Source: Pararge aegeria
Taxonomy: Eukaryota; Arthropoda; Insecta; Lepidoptera; Nymphalidae
Reading direction: 5' to 3'
Assembly (NCBI RefSeq): GCF_905163445.1
Contig: NC_053193.1
Coordinates: 3,782,001-3,846,000, forward strand
DNA: 64,000 bases
This document shows positions 1 through 12,320 of this stretch, piece after piece. The first letter of the stretch is position 1; each line of letters begins with the position of its first letter. Under the pieces are notes generated by a model that ran no database searches, was not told the DNA's origin, and saw only the letters and a program-made list of their open reading frames with translations. The position numbers were made by a program, and so were the translations under genes.

Positions 1-75
1 CGTTGACACAAGTGATCGAAGGTGAAGTCGAAGTCCTACAGAATTGGCTTTCACCGCTTCCGCCGAAGAGGTCAA
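1..75 (-). repeat. Fragment of tRNA-derived SINE family D head
   Basis: On the minus strand, gtaggacttcgacttcacc and its flanks match the head of the full SINE at 3300 over about 44 bases. It is cut by the window edge. Confidence 0.5.
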
Positions 76-344
76 ATAAAATAAAAGACTACCAGTCGTA
101 GATGTCCCGTGTATAATTTTTGATGTCACAGCAATTGACACTACAGTTGTAACGGTCAGTGGACGTGGAGAGCGGGAGAGCGGCAGCACGTGCCAGGTGT
201 TCAAACCTATCATTATATGCTGGGGTGACCATTGGTGTAAACCTGTAATGTATGTGTATGTATTTGCATGTATATGTTCTGTATGTGTTCATATTAGTAT
301 TACATAATATTGTAAGTTTAATATATATATATAGTATTTATGTA

Positions 345-600
345 TATATGAATGAATGAATGAATACACTTTTATTGTACACCAAAGAAAAAAAAGTAGT
401 TACAAAGATATAAATACATATAAAGAGAATATGCAAATATATATGTTTATTTATACGCACCATCTTATTTAGTGATATAAATACATATAAAGAGAATATG
501 TAAATATATATGTTTATTTACACGCACCATCTTATTTAGTATTATTATTTATTTATTTACAATCTACCTCTCTTCTTGAGCTGTGTTTTACGCAATTGGT
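345..600 (-). repeat. Family B repeat (ATTC tail) containing a tandem duplication
   Basis: Starts with (TGAA)n then acacttttattgtacacc, the reverse of the family-B 3' end tggtgtacaataaagtgta plus (ATTC)n. Inside, a unit of about 67 bases (gatataaatacatataaaga to accatcttatttagt) occurs twice head to tail, at about 405-472 and 473-540. Confidence 0.6.
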
Positions 601-949
601 TATATCTTTATCTTTATTTATTTGCAAAATACACGTTTTAAAGCTGTTAAATATTTAAAAAGGTTTTATATGGCGTGTAAAATTTAAGCATTATGCAAAT
701 AATTCAACAAATGCCTTATTTTAACCATTTTTTGAGTTGAGATACAGTTGTCAACTCCTCCTCCTGCGTTCTTCGTACGAGGCGATTAGCTTAGTTTATT
801 TTTATTTTGTGTATAAACAGTAGTAAAATATAACGGATTTTAAATGATAACAAATTCATTATTAATTTAATTAATTAATTAAAATTCAACACTATTCAAT
901 TTAACTCGGTATTAATATGTCAGTAAAATTTTATGTCAAATAGTTAAAA

Positions 950-1250
950 GAGCTACTAGCTGTTGCCCGCGATTTCGTATGCGTTTGATTTTGTTTTTAA
1001 AGTATTCAGTATCGCTAAGCCTTAAATGAGCATAGTTGTATATACATATAACATGAGACTGTCAATTAATTATAGACAAATAATTTGCAATAAAATAAAA
1101 TTGTGACTTTACTTAAAGATCTAAGCTATCCTATCTCTTAAGTTGGACCAGACTGCTCACGGTGTGCCAATTTAATTTAAAATCGGTTCAGTAGTTTAGG
1201 AGTCCATCGCGGACAAACATCGTGACAGGAGATTTATATATATTAAGATT
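950..1250 (+). repeat. Dispersed repeat resembling a lepidopteran RTE-type LINE 3' end
   Basis: Contains agctgttgcccgcgatttcg, then aaaatcggttcagtagttta and gagatttatatatattaaga, phrases that recur widely in lepidopteran genomes. A related segment lies at 9830-9960. Confidence 0.5.
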
Positions 1251-2684
1251 TATGAGTAAAAATTTCATTCGATAAATTATATAAATAGTCTATTAAAATA
1301 AAAAATCACTTACTGACTAGCCATTTATGCAGTTTTCTCTTAAATGCATTAAAAGGTAATTCCTTCAATTGATCAGGCTAATTGTTGTATATTTTAATAA
1401 ACATACACCACACAGATTCTCCTGCTTTTCGCGGAGTGTAGCAAATTAAGCTTAATTTTGATAATACCTCCCTAAGGCTTAAAGATACTGAATACAAGTG
1501 TTGTACTGTACTGAATATAAGTACTAGGAGATAATAAATTTTTTTAGAGATTTTCTTGATTATTAATTCAGTGATTTGTTACACCGTATTCAAATTCTTT
1601 TAAAAGTGTCAAAACGGGAGTTGGTATACGGGACGGGCATTTGCGATTGGCAATGTTTAATTAATAATGAGTGATTAAAGCTTCAAGATCAAGATACAGA
1701 GAACAGATATAATGTTCGTCACACCGACTGCTCAGTCATTTGTTTAAATGTATTGAAATACTATCTTTACTTAATATCATAGGTTTGTATATTTGGCATT
1801 TTCAGTACGTTTGAAAAAAAACATTGGTATCTGATTTATTGAGGTAGGTGTACATAATTTACGCGGGCGGACCCGCAGTGCACACCTAGTTATTAATTAA
1901 TGTTGCGCTTAAAGTTTTATTATAGTAACAATTTACTTATCGCGGAGATAGAGTACCTGATGGTACGTTTTAACCACCGCCTATCTACAAAGTTATAATT
2001 CAAAGGGCATGTAATCAACATGTCTTATATAGAGCGGCCCTTTGTTCATCAACAATAAACACAAAAGTGTGTTTGTTTCTCCCCACACACACACAAACAC
2101 AGACACATACACAAATACACCCACACATGAAACTTCCCCCCGTCTTTTCGAGTCAGGGGTTAAATATATATTAGAAGCTTATGTTATCCACTCTAAGCTC
2201 AGTCGAAGTCATTCTTCGGACATTTATATACAAATCCGTTGCTTTGTGAAAGACCGACCAAGTAACAAAACACTGGTATTTCTAAATAATGTTAGTAGGG
2301 ATATTGAGTACTTACGTATAATATGTTCTACAACGCCGTTGTACTAACGATCTTATCCCACGGAAATAAACAAAGACAGCAAGTTTTTCTCAATCGATTA
2401 CAATGTGTGTTTACACATTCGCTTTCTTTACTCCAAGTACATATACTACTTGCCAAACATAATCTTTCATTTTACAGAATAAACTAACCAAACCTGGTTA
2501 GTTATTTACAGTAGGTAGGTACAGTACTATAATAACGTAATAAGAGTACGTCATCTCTATTATAGAGTTCGCAACGTAATTAAAGTCTACATATTGTGAG
2601 AACAAATAATAGAAGTATATTAGCAACTATAATAAGCTACTTAAATATATTTATTTATTATTTTTTGTATTGAATTGAGGAGAT

Positions 2685-3060
2685 ACGGAATCCTCATTCG
2701 GCCATTTTTGTATGCAGGGCATTGTGTCCAAAAACAATGAAAACGCCGCGGGCACGTCTCTCTTTACACCCGCGGAATGTTGCTAGCTTACAAAGTTTTT
2801 CCCATTTTTCCATTGTATGGTGAACGTTTAGAATATATATATATATATATATATATTACATAAGAGGTAAAATAATGACTGTAAGTTGTCAATTTACTGA
2901 CAGTTTCTATTTATCACTTCATACCGTTAAGCAACTGCTATGCGAACTGATGGTATGAATTTATAAACCGATTGTTCTAGAAACCATACTAAAGTGGAGT
3001 GGTTTTGATGCTTCAATATTAGTCGTGTACGGCTGTTCTTTATTCTGTTAATTTTTTGAA
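2685..3060. repeat. Family H dispersed repeat, copy 1
   Basis: tgcagggcattgtgtccaaa, then acacccgcggaatgttgcta, then aaagtggagtggttttgatg and cttcaatattagtcgtgtac. The same order occurs at 44760-45060 and partly at 25535-25715 and 20405-20470. An (AT)n run is at 2832-2858. Class not determined. Confidence 0.6.
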
Positions 3061-3299
3061 TCTACCAAGCTCGCTGACGGTCAGTGCAAAACCATCGTCT
3101 ATAAACAGAGCACTTCGCAAGGCATGCTAGAAACACTTCCTACCAAGTGCTACCATTTGCCTATCAAGGTTAAGCCTCGTATGCCGGTTATCACACCTGC
3201 CACCACACCCGTTCACACCAGAACACAGCAATGCGGCATAAATAGGCAAAGTGGTATTTCTCCGGCCGAGCTCTGTCACAAAAAGCTGTACTAATAATA

Positions 3300-3680
3300 G
3301 AGTAGCTGTGATAGCCCAGTGGGTAGGACTTCGACTTCACTTTCGAGCGGGTGAATTCGAATCCGGGCTCGCACTTTCACACGTTTCTAACTTTTCTAAA
3401 AGTTATACTATATTAAAGTTATTTTTTTTCTAAGTTATGTGCGTTTTAGCAATTAAAATATGACATGCTTCAACGGTTAAGGAAGACCTCGTGAGGAAAG
3501 CTGCACGCCTTAGAATTCTCCATAATGTTCTCAAAGGTGTTAAGTCCACCAATCCTAACTGGGCCATCGTGGTGGACTACGGCCTGAACCCCTTTTCATT
3601 ATGGTAGGAGACCCGTGCCCGGTCACTACAGGGCACGGGTCTCACTAGCCAGTAATACGTTGATATGACTGAGAGTTGAT
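3300..3680 (+). repeat. SINE family D, full-length copy with tRNA-like head
   Basis: The head has an A box (tagcccagtgggtagg) and B box (gaattcgaatcc). The body contains cttcaacggttaaggaagac, agaattctccataatgttct and gtggtggactacggcctgaa; the end is a gttgatatga-like tail. Partial copies: 11130-11290, 22140-22350, 27800-27900, 36260-36360, 39265-39420, 40060-40170, 51700-51925, 63190-63370. Confidence 0.65.
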
Positions 3681-4192
3681 ATGTTGAGATGACTAATAGA
3701 GTATGGTGGTCTGTGAGCAAGTACCTAGCGGCTCATTACTTTACATACCTAACGCAGGTGAAACCGCGGGCAGCTACAATCTACAATAATTTTGCTTTAT
3801 ACCGCCATTTTGTTCAACATGTCAGCGGAGTTAGATATTTATCAAGCAAGCATTATTGTTTAACAGCTATTGTATAGAACGGAAGATGTTCGTACATAGT
3901 AGGTACCTGCATAACGTCAGCGATATCATTCTACTGCCTGCCATTCTACTGTCTTTATTTGCGTTGGCCTTGTTGCACGCAATCTATGTTACTTTATAAT
4001 ATTATATGCGACTGTTTATTACTTTATTTGTTCTTGCCATTGAGTTATATTGATAGAGAACCACTTATCACTCTAATTCTGTGAGAAATGGAATTGCAAT
4101 GTTTTTAACCTTACCCGATTGTGTAAAAGTTAAAATTGTGTACTGTTTGGTAAGTATAAGATTTTGTTTAGAAATGTTCTGTACAAGAACAT

Positions 4193-4249
4193 CAGCCAAT
4201 GTGCGTCCACTGCTGGACTCTGGGTCCAGCAGTGGACGCACATTGGCTG
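4193..4249. repeat. Perfect hairpin, 26-base arms, 5-base loop
   Basis: Arm cagccaatgtgcgtccactg plus ctggac, loop tctgg, then the exact reverse complement ending in cattggctg. It is GC-rich in an AT-rich setting. It explains why both strands show a short ORF with near-identical peptides here. Confidence 0.9.
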
Positions 4250-5296
4250 GTAATGATAAGAACAATAAACATAAAATTAATAAAATATAGAACATTTACT
4301 TTTTATTATTTTAGTTTTATCAATTGTTCAATTTGTATTATTTAATTTCTTATTTATTTACTTTATGTTTTTATCGGTGCTAACCGTATTAAATTGAAAT
4401 AAATTAATTAATTACTACTGTTTTCCGTCCAAATGCTAAGGTGCTTATTAAAACGCTATCAGGGCCCGACCTACATATTTAGAGACGCTTAAAGGCATAA
4501 TGTGTATTCGTCGCCCTTTACACTTATTCCAAAACTAAGAGCTTGCTATTTCAGATTTGGGAATAGTCAGGCATTGCCTTGCCTTAGATCGGGTCTTCCT
4601 TCTTAGTTCTTGAAAAAACTTCAAATTTGAGTAATATGCCGTGGTGTGTTATGATAGAGTAGGAAATTACTGCTAGTAAAAGAAATTCGAACTGCATTAA
4701 CCCCGCGGCATCGCAGCCACTGCTCGGTGGAAGATATTTCGTTTAGAATATCTATCGCTTCTAATAATTTATAAATCAATGGTCGTGGCTCCTTTTATAC
4801 CTTCTTTGAAATATTGTTTGATAATATTCTACGTGAAAATTTACGTAAAAATGTAAAATCACAAAGAACTGAAATTGTAATTTTCTTTCCCACCCCGATG
4901 GAAAATTCATTTGCAACCGCAAAAATAACTCGTGCAAAGTCAATGAAACTTTCTAGCAATTTCCACATTCGAAGAGAACGTTCGGAAATAATGACGGATA
5001 CACGAGGGCTCCGAACGCGTACGGCAGTAATTGACAATTTGAGTTCTATTAATTGCCATACCAAAGAGACCGTGACTACCCAGTACTTACTTTCGTGCGT
5101 GTTATTGGATCAACTACCGACGTAATTTAGAGATTCGTTTCAAACAACCAAAGCAAATATTATGGACACCTGTTACAACTATTATTCGACTATATTTTAA
5201 TTAGACTATATAGAAGAAGTAGGCTCAGAGTCACTCAGCGAGCGATGAAAAGAGCTACTACGTTAGGATTATCTTTACGTGAGCAAATCAGAAATG

Positions 5297-5556
5297 ACGG
5301 CCGATTGGCGCAGTGGGCAGCGACCCTGCTTTCTGAGCCAAGGCCGTGGGTTCGATTCCCACAACTGGACAATGTTTGTGTGATGAACATGAATGATTTT
5401 CAGTGTCTGGGTGTTTATCTATATATTATAAGTATTTATGTATGTTATTCATATAATTATTCATCAGTCATCTTAGTACCCATAACACAAGCTACGCTTA
5501 CTTTGGGGCTAGATGGCGATGTGTGTATTGTCGTAGTATAAAAAAAAAAAAAAAAA
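5297..5556 (+). repeat. SINE A (tRNA-derived) copy, poly(A) end
   Basis: Head with A box gattggcgcagtgggcag and B box gtgggttcgattcccac, body ttcagtgtctgggtgtttat, acacaagctacgcttacttt and gatggcgatgtgtgtattgt, then a 19-base A run instead of the usual ATTT tail. This family resembles the Metulj-type SINEs described in nymphalids (from memory). Confidence 0.85.
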
Positions 5557-5881
5557 TTGTCCGTAGAAGAACTAGAGTTCGGTAACACTAGTTCTTATTA
5601 TACATAGGTCAAAGAGTCGAGAATCTTAAGTGGCAATGGGCGGGGCACATAGCTCCAAGAACCGATAGATATAAATAATCACCTTATTAATAAAACAAAA
5701 GTAATTTTATCACAATCATGCACGATTTTCATTATTAGTCCAGCTACTTATTTTATTTAGAAATTGGTTTAAAACAGACAAAGGAAATATCAACGAATTA
5801 ATTTTTATAAATTAAACAAAGCGTGAAAGACTCTTTTACTTTTGCAGAAAACGGAACTTTAAATTATTTATTAATGATTTA

Positions 5882-6160
5882 CGACGGCCGATTGGCGCAG
5901 TGGGCAGCGACCCTGCTTTCTGAGTCCTAGGCCGTGGGTTCGATTCCCATTACTGGAAAATGTTTGTGTGATGAACATGAATGTTTTTCAGTGTCTGGGT
6001 GTTTATATTTATATTTCTAAGTATGTATGTATATTGTATATTATTCATAAAAAAATATTCATCAGTCATCTTAGTACCCATTACACAAGCTACGCTTACT
6101 TTGGGGCTAGATGGCGATGTGTGTATTGTCGTAGTATATTTATTTATTTATTTACTTATT
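5882..6160 (+). repeat. SINE A copy
   Basis: Full length from cggccgattggcgcagtggg to the tail tatatttatttatttattta, about 330 bases from the previous copy and in the same orientation. Confidence 0.85.
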
Positions 6161-6475
6161 CAATTAACATATTGTATACTGTATAACAACTACAAATGAA
6201 TAATACACTATAACTTATTTAGACTAGTATTGGCAATAGTTAGTGGATATCTTTAACGTCACAGATTATATGTAATTGGTGAAACCAAATAATTTTATTG
6301 GTTACTGCGGTTTTCCGAATAGAGGGCGGGGGCCTCTAAGGAAGAAGATCGCTAGGACATAAGGCATACATATGCGTTTCATATTTTAATAGTTTTGGAG
6401 TTTTATTCGTGAAATCGTCGATAATGATATCAAACTGATATTATTTATAGATAACAAATCTATTCTTCTATTTTT

Positions 6476-6735
6476 CACGGTCGATTGGCGCAGTTTGCAG
6501 TAACCCTGCTTTCTGAGCCCAAGGTCCTGGGTTCGATTCCCACAACTGGAAAATATATGTGTGATGAGCATGAATGTTTTTCAGTGTCTGGGTGTTTATA
6601 TGTATGTTCTAAGTATTTATGTATATTATTCATAAAAATATTCATCAGTCGTCTTAGTACCCATAACACAAGCTACGCTTACTTTCGGGCTAGATGGCGG
6701 TGTGTGTATTGTCGTAGTATATTTATTATTAATTT
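6476..6735 (+). repeat. SINE A copy
   Basis: From cggtcgattggcgcagtttg to gtcgtagtatatttatta; the third same-orientation copy within 1.4 kb. Confidence 0.85.
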
Positions 6736-6967
6736 TTTTTTATTCCACTACAAGTTAGGATATATAACTGATATTATTCTGGATAACAAATGCATAATTT
6801 TTTTTATAATTGCACTACAAGTTAGCTCGTGATAGTAATCTCATCTGTTACTAAAACCACACCCGTAATCAGTTTTAACGCGACGTCGTCTGATTTCATC
6901 AGTTAAATTAAAAAAAGATAGTAGGTATAAGTGCTTTAACGAATTTAAAATGCATTTAATTTTTTTT

Positions 6968-7043
6968 AGAACCCACAGGATTTGAACCTACGACTCCATG
7001 GCAATCGCGGCCTGAGCGCTTTAATCAATTAAGCTAAAGCTCT
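6968..7043 (-). pseudogene. tRNA-like retropseudogene (76 nt) with A tail
   Basis: On the minus strand, agagctt at the 5' end can pair (with G-U wobbles) with gggttct at the 3' end. A 4-bp D stem and a perfect-size T arm (gtagg-ttcaaat-cctgt) are present, but no 5-bp anticodon stem forms. It is followed by A-rich sequence, suggesting retroposition. Confidence 0.45.
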
Positions 7044-7734
7044 TACTGCCGATGCCGATATCAATAATAATCTACCAATAGTTTTTAATGTACCTAATTG
7101 GCAATAATCATAGGTAGCAGTATAAAGCAGGCAGAAACAGGTAAATACCAGGTGACCATAAAGTACAGGAAGCACAGCCGAGCGCGCGCCGCGTTAAACG
7201 TTATACAAATAGCCTAATAGCTATTAGGCATGACAGGTGACTTCGTGCTTCGTGATACTCGTGTATTTTAAAGCAGGATTCCTACGAAATATAAACTCAT
7301 GTCGATCACGATTCACGTATGTCATTCTGCGAGAATGTATTTATACAATGAAGCTTAAATTGCTTTAAAAGGGTGGAGAACATGTATGATGTGTTTAATA
7401 ATTTCTTCAATCTTTATACTCCACACCAAACAGATCTTCCATAAAGTATTCCCTACGGATGTTTCGCTGCGACACCGGAAAATGCTCAGATGTTAATTTT
7501 ACAATTAACACCTGCTAATTTGTCTAAATACTCATGGGAGTTTTTGGGCTCGCTTTATAGCTAAATTAAATCAAACGAAATACAGATAAAAATAACTACA
7601 CATAGATGGGTCCTAAACTGGCCTAAAATGATACGTAAAAATAATTTTATAAAGTAAAAAGGAAGTTCTATTTTCTGAATTTTAACGAAACTGAACTGTA
7701 CACAAACCTATTGCGATTAACTTTGTATAAATGA

Positions 7735-8060
7735 ATGAATATACTTTTATTGCACACCACAAAAAGTACATACAAAAAGAAAAGTATAACAGAACAACGT
7801 ATCCAATTGCGAAGATAAAAAATACAGTAAATAGTTAGGTGGTGCCCATAAAATAACTATTTCATTACTTAATATACATATATAAAACAATATTTACAAC
7901 TTAAGACAAATAAATAAATAAGTTACTACAAATATAAATATAATATATAAAAATGGTATGTTCTCAAAATAACATAATAAATTAAATATGAAACACAATA
8001 CATAAAATAAATAATTATCCTCAAACATAAATAATAAAAAATGAAAAAAAGAGAAGAAGG
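7735..8060 (-). repeat. Family B repeat, reverse
   Basis: atgaatgaatatacttttattgcacaccac, the reverse of the family-B tail, followed by A-rich sequence. Confidence 0.5.
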
Positions 8061-8409
8061 GAGCAGTGAATTATCACGGGTCATCTGATGATTGAGACAA
8101 ATAGTGACCTTTCACAAGTTTCATAAGTCAGTACCGTTTTGATACTTATCAATTTCGGAAACGCGTCCTTACGTAATTCATGAAGCTTTATACTCATCGT
8201 ATATCACAGAAACAAAATAGCTGCTTCTATCAAATATTTGTGTTATTATAGATAAAATGTTAAGATATAAAAACTAGGCCAATTCGACTTTATACGTCTG
8301 CCACAAGTTCTTATTTTCGTTACCCGTTACCCGTTAAGGACATTCCTAGGGTGTAGAACAATCGGGCATGAAACAAACTCCTAAATTTTAAGTTCAAAAT
8401 GACGATAAA

Positions 8410-8671
8410 TATAAATAAATAAATATACTACGACAATACACACATCGCCACCTAGCCCCAAAGTAAGTGTAGCTTGTGTTATGGGTATGGGATGACTGAT
8501 GAATATTTTTATGAATTATATATACATAAATACTTAGAAAATACATGTAAACACCCAGACACTGAAAAACACTTAATGCTCATCACACAAAAATTTTCCA
8601 GTTGTGGGAATCGAACCCACGGCCTTGGACTCAGAAAGCAGGGTCGCTGCCCACTGCGCCAGTCGGCCGCC
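8410..8671 (-). repeat. SINE A copy
   Basis: From aataaataaatatactacga to gcgccagtcggccgcc, reverse orientation. Confidence 0.85.
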
Positions 8672-9044
8672 AAGATACGATATTTTATGAATAATCTTTT
8701 GTAAGACACAAGGCAATTTGCTACAGAGATAGCTTCGCACGACGATCTCGTGATCTAAAATAACAAATATTTGCAGTTTGCACTGGCGACACAAATCGCC
8801 TCTTGATACAACAACAGTAATTGATCTCTCATTTCGCTCTTAATCGATGTAACGGTGCTCTGCTTCTGATAGTACCCAGCTATTTCAGTTGTAACGCGAA
8901 TAATAATAGTTGCTGACACAGAAATAAATAACTGTTATGAAAAATAAGCTCAATTTGCTATACTCCGCGAACAGCAGGAGAATCTGTATGGTGTAATTTA
9001 TAATTACTTCAATCCGTATACTCCAAACCAAACTAAAAAAAAGT

Positions 9045-9335
9045 ATTTTTTTATTCCACTGCAATCTCTCCTGGTTGTAAGTGATGATGCAGTCTAAGAC
9101 GGTAGCGGGCTAACCTGTTAGTGAGTGTGGTAGTCATACCCCTAATCGGTTTCTACGCGACATCACACTGTAACACTAAATCTTAGCGGCACGTCTTTGT
9201 CGGCAGGGTGGTAACTAGCCACGTAGAAACCGATTAGTGGTATGACTACCATACTCCCTAGGTTGGCCTGCTACCATCTTAGATTATCAATTAGATTAGA
9301 TTGCAGTCACGAGCTAACTTGTAGTAGAATAAAAA
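9045..9335. mobile_element. Family E foldback/MITE-like element with long inverted arms
   Basis: Inner arms of about 65 bases (9093-9157 and 9222-9283) pair imperfectly: ggtagcgggctaacctgtta with the complement of ctaggttggcctgctaccat, and cctaatcggtttctacg with cgtagaaaccgattagtgg. Outer ends are ttttttattccactgcaatc and its partner gagctaacttgtagtagaat. Relatives at 6740-6900, 24320-24690, 32785-32860, 36810-36880, 58790-58925 and 61055-61165. Confidence 0.6.
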
Positions 9336-10639
9336 AAAAATGCCGGGGTATTTTGAAAGTCCTAAAAAACCTCGGTAGAATTCTTGTCGTTAAAACCCTC
9401 AAGATTGCAATATGTCACCTTTATAAGTAAAATTTAAAATAACGATCGAAATAGGCGGGAGTTTCTAACACTTCATGCAACTTCGGATAATGTATGCGTA
9501 GAAAGTAGTGAGCGATGCAGTAATTTGTATTGAAAAACGTAATAACTGGATTACAGCGCAAATTTCTTTTTAAATAGGACTAGCCCGCTTCGCCGGGCTA
9601 GATTTTGCTTTATTTTATTTAAACAATAAACTTACATCATTAAATTTTTAATTTAAGTCCATAATATATTAAATCATTTATTTCTCTCCGTATTCATTCT
9701 CTTCTATTCTCTTCTCGAGCGGGTGAAGATCATTATCTACACCCATGTATACTCAACAATAGAATATCATCATGGTAGGTAAATAAAAGCTGTATTTGAC
9801 AGTTCAAAAATAGGAGTGCTCCGATCGTCACCAAAGTTTACAGGATTACTCCGCAGGTCAATCCGCAGATTCCCTGAAAGTTTCATTGAAATCGGTCCAG
9901 CCGTTTCGGAGCCTATAGGGCACATACCCACACACTTTCTTTTTTATATATGTAGATAGATATAAAATAGATAAGAGATTTATGGCATGGCTGCTAATTA
10001 CTTTTAACTTAGTTTTTTGTTGTCGAATTTCAAACTTGGGAAGAAGATCTTTTTTATTCTTTCCCCGGGGAGATACTCGTAATTGTCCCATGCTAGCCGT
10101 CAGTTGCGTACATTCACAAAAGCAAAATTTATATATAACTTGTATAGGAGGAGAATTTTAGTAGTTTTATAAAATTTTCCTGCTTTATGCATACCCTGTT
10201 AGGAAACCCAGCGCACTCCACTGCAGTAGGAAAAATGCCGAGAATGGATTATTATTGCGTTGTAAAGTCATGCATTTGCCATCTGTAATTTCGCCGAATT
10301 GTAAGCGCATTTCAAAAGGTGCAAAAAATGTTGTATTCACACGGGCCCGCGTCACGCGTGTGACATTAGGAAACGGAAGTACGGTCCGATTCCCGCGCGA
10401 TTGTCGTCCGCGCCGATTGACGGTGGCGGATTGTATTAGCTCCGCATTGATACCATCACAAAACCAACCGAAACATGGCCTTCACTCCAAACTGCGGTAT
10501 AAACGCATAAATTATAGAATTCAGATGCGAGCATCGTTTGTTTTTGCAACATATTTTATGCATACTAACTACATAATATTATAATAACTAATTAACTAAC
10601 AAAGAAGGGTTTTTTGATTTGTTTCAAGATTAAAATTAA

Positions 10640-10790
10640 CGCCTTTGGTTGCCTGGAAGAGATCGCCATGTAGCGATAAGGCCGCCTAATCGTATACTTT
10701 TAGTTAAATTTTTATTTATAATTTTACTATATGTTGATGTGGTGTACAATAAAGTGTATTCGTTCATTCATTCATTCATTCAAATATGTG
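10640..10790 (+). repeat. Family B repeat with ATTC tail
   Basis: ggttgcctggaagagatcgc, catgtagcgataaggccgcc, then gtgtacaataaagtgtattc and (ATTC)4. This looks like the 3' end of a LINE or a SINE. Other plus copies: 13540-13640, 39095-39245, 43240-43340; a decayed one at 18270-18400. Confidence 0.65.
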
Positions 10791-11394
10791 GACCTAACAC
10801 TGACTACTTATTTTTTGCATTCCATCGGATTTATTGCCTTCAGATGGAGGGCTTAGTTGCGTTTTTCTAATGTAAAGGTAAAAACAGTGATGTTTTAACA
10901 AAAAGTTCTTTTTTAGAAGAGTTCTTAAACTTAAAGCTTTATATCAAAAAAAGTTAAAGTAAAAGCTCTGTTTTAATTAATTTAAAAGTTCTTTTTTAAG
11001 TAACACATTTGACATGCAAGCAAGCAAACCCAACGGCCAAATTCTTCTCCTTAATTAAACATGAATACTCTATTTACTACTCGTTCTACGCAGAAAAATA
11101 TCGCAGAATAATATATAATATATAAAATGAGAAGGGTTTAGGCCGTGGTCTACCACGTTGGCAAAGTGCGGATTGTTAGACTTCACACGCCCGAACGTTA
11201 TGGAGAACTCTAAGGCATGCAGGTTTCCTCACAATGTTCTCCTTCACTGTTTAAAGCAAGTGATATATTTATAGTAGTAGTTTAAGTATAGTATTATAGT
11301 GATATATATAGTGTATATTGCTTTAATTAAAAACGGACATAACTAAAAACACCAACTTTATATAAGTTGTTTTTTCATTTGACGGATGACGCAT

Positions 11395-11530
11395 ATGCTA
11401 ATAGATCCCTATCCCTATCCCTACTAATATTATAAATGTCAATGTAAGTTTGTTTGTTACGCTTTTACGCAAAAACTACTTAACCGATCCTCATGAAACT
11501 TTGTACACATATTTTTCGATAAGTGAAAAT
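11395..11530 (+). mobile_element. Helitron-like 5' terminal fragment
   Basis: tccctactaatattataaat, then gtaagtttgtttgttacgct and gaaactttgtacacatattt. The TC...TATTATAAATG start is typical of lepidopteran nonautonomous Helitrons. Confidence 0.5.
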
Positions 11531-11839
11531 GTTAGAAGTAATTTAGTATACTTTTTATCTCGACATTAAGCTCGGTTCCTTTGGGAGAGGGGATGAGTGT
11601 TTGACGATTTTACACCATAACTCCGACAAATTATAACCGATTTAAATAATTACTTTTGTACTTAAGAGTTTATAATATGTGTTTAACTTTGCCAAAGCAG
11701 GGGTTGGAGATAGAAAACAGAACTCCTCAGCGGACAGCAGCAAACCCCTCATTTAAGACTTAGCGATACTGAATACTTTAATTTTTTTTAGACCTTCAAC
11801 TAAATTTAATACCACATCAAAAAACAAAATCAAACGCAG

Positions 11840-12320
11840 ACGAAGTCGCACATCGCCATCTAGTCCCAAAGTAAGCGTAGCTTGTGTTATGGGTACTAAG
11901 ATAACTGATGAATAATTTTTATGAATAATATACATAAATACTTATAAAATACAGATAAACACTCACTCACTCACTCACTCACAAATATTGTCCAGTTGTG
12001 GGAATCGAACCCACGACCTTGGACTCAGCAGGGTCGCTGCCGACTGACATGACAAGGTTGCTTGGTAGCATCCGGCTCCGCTTTCATCTCTCACAAGATA
12101 GAAAAATGAATTTTGAAATGTAAAATGTAAATTGTTAATGTTGGAAAAGAGCAAATGCTGAGTTTTTTGCCGGCTTCTTCTCGGTAGAATCTGCCTTCCG
12201 AACCGGGGGTAGAGTCACTACACACAGACAGACTTGACGTTTCAAAAGTGCTTATATTAGGCCTACTTGAAATAAATGAATTTGGAATTTTTGAATTTTG
12301 ACTGCGCCAATCGGCCGTCA
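11840..12320 (-). repeat. SINE A copy split by a LINE 3' end
   Basis: SINE A in reverse from cacatcgccatctagtccca to gcgccaatcggccgtcaa, interrupted at 12047-12299 by a family C LINE end. A GACTG duplication (12042-12046 and 12300-12304) brackets the insert. A (CACT)n stretch lies at 11961-11980. Confidence 0.8.
12047..12299 (+). mobile_element. Family C LINE 3' end (TTTGAA-type tail)
   Basis: Phrases: ctttcatctctcacaagata, ttcttctcggtagaatctgc, cttgacgtttcaaaagtgct, cttgaaataaatgaattt. Other copies: 15110-15190 (reverse), 27250-27480 (reverse), 60840-61060 (plus). Confidence 0.7.

Noticed and set aside
1..40. Possible myosin exon at the left edge (minus strand DFDFTFDHLCQ after an AG)
   Set aside because: The same bases match the head of the SINE at 3300 over about 44 bases, and the acceptor has a poor pyrimidine tract.
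4068..4295. Two opposite ORFs sharing a similar peptide
   Set aside because: Fully explained by the perfect hairpin at 4193-4249.
5245..6832. Short ORFs with GGCVYCRS/LGLDGDVCIVVV-like peptides
   Set aside because: These are translations of SINE A and recur wherever the SINE occurs.
6968..7043. Functional tRNA gene
   Set aside because: T arm and size are right, but the anticodon stem does not pair and an A-rich tail follows; called a retropseudogene.
10255..10584. 109-codon plus-strand ORF as a gene
   Set aside because: No domain, no splice context, no homologue recognised; open mostly because of a CpG-rich patch.
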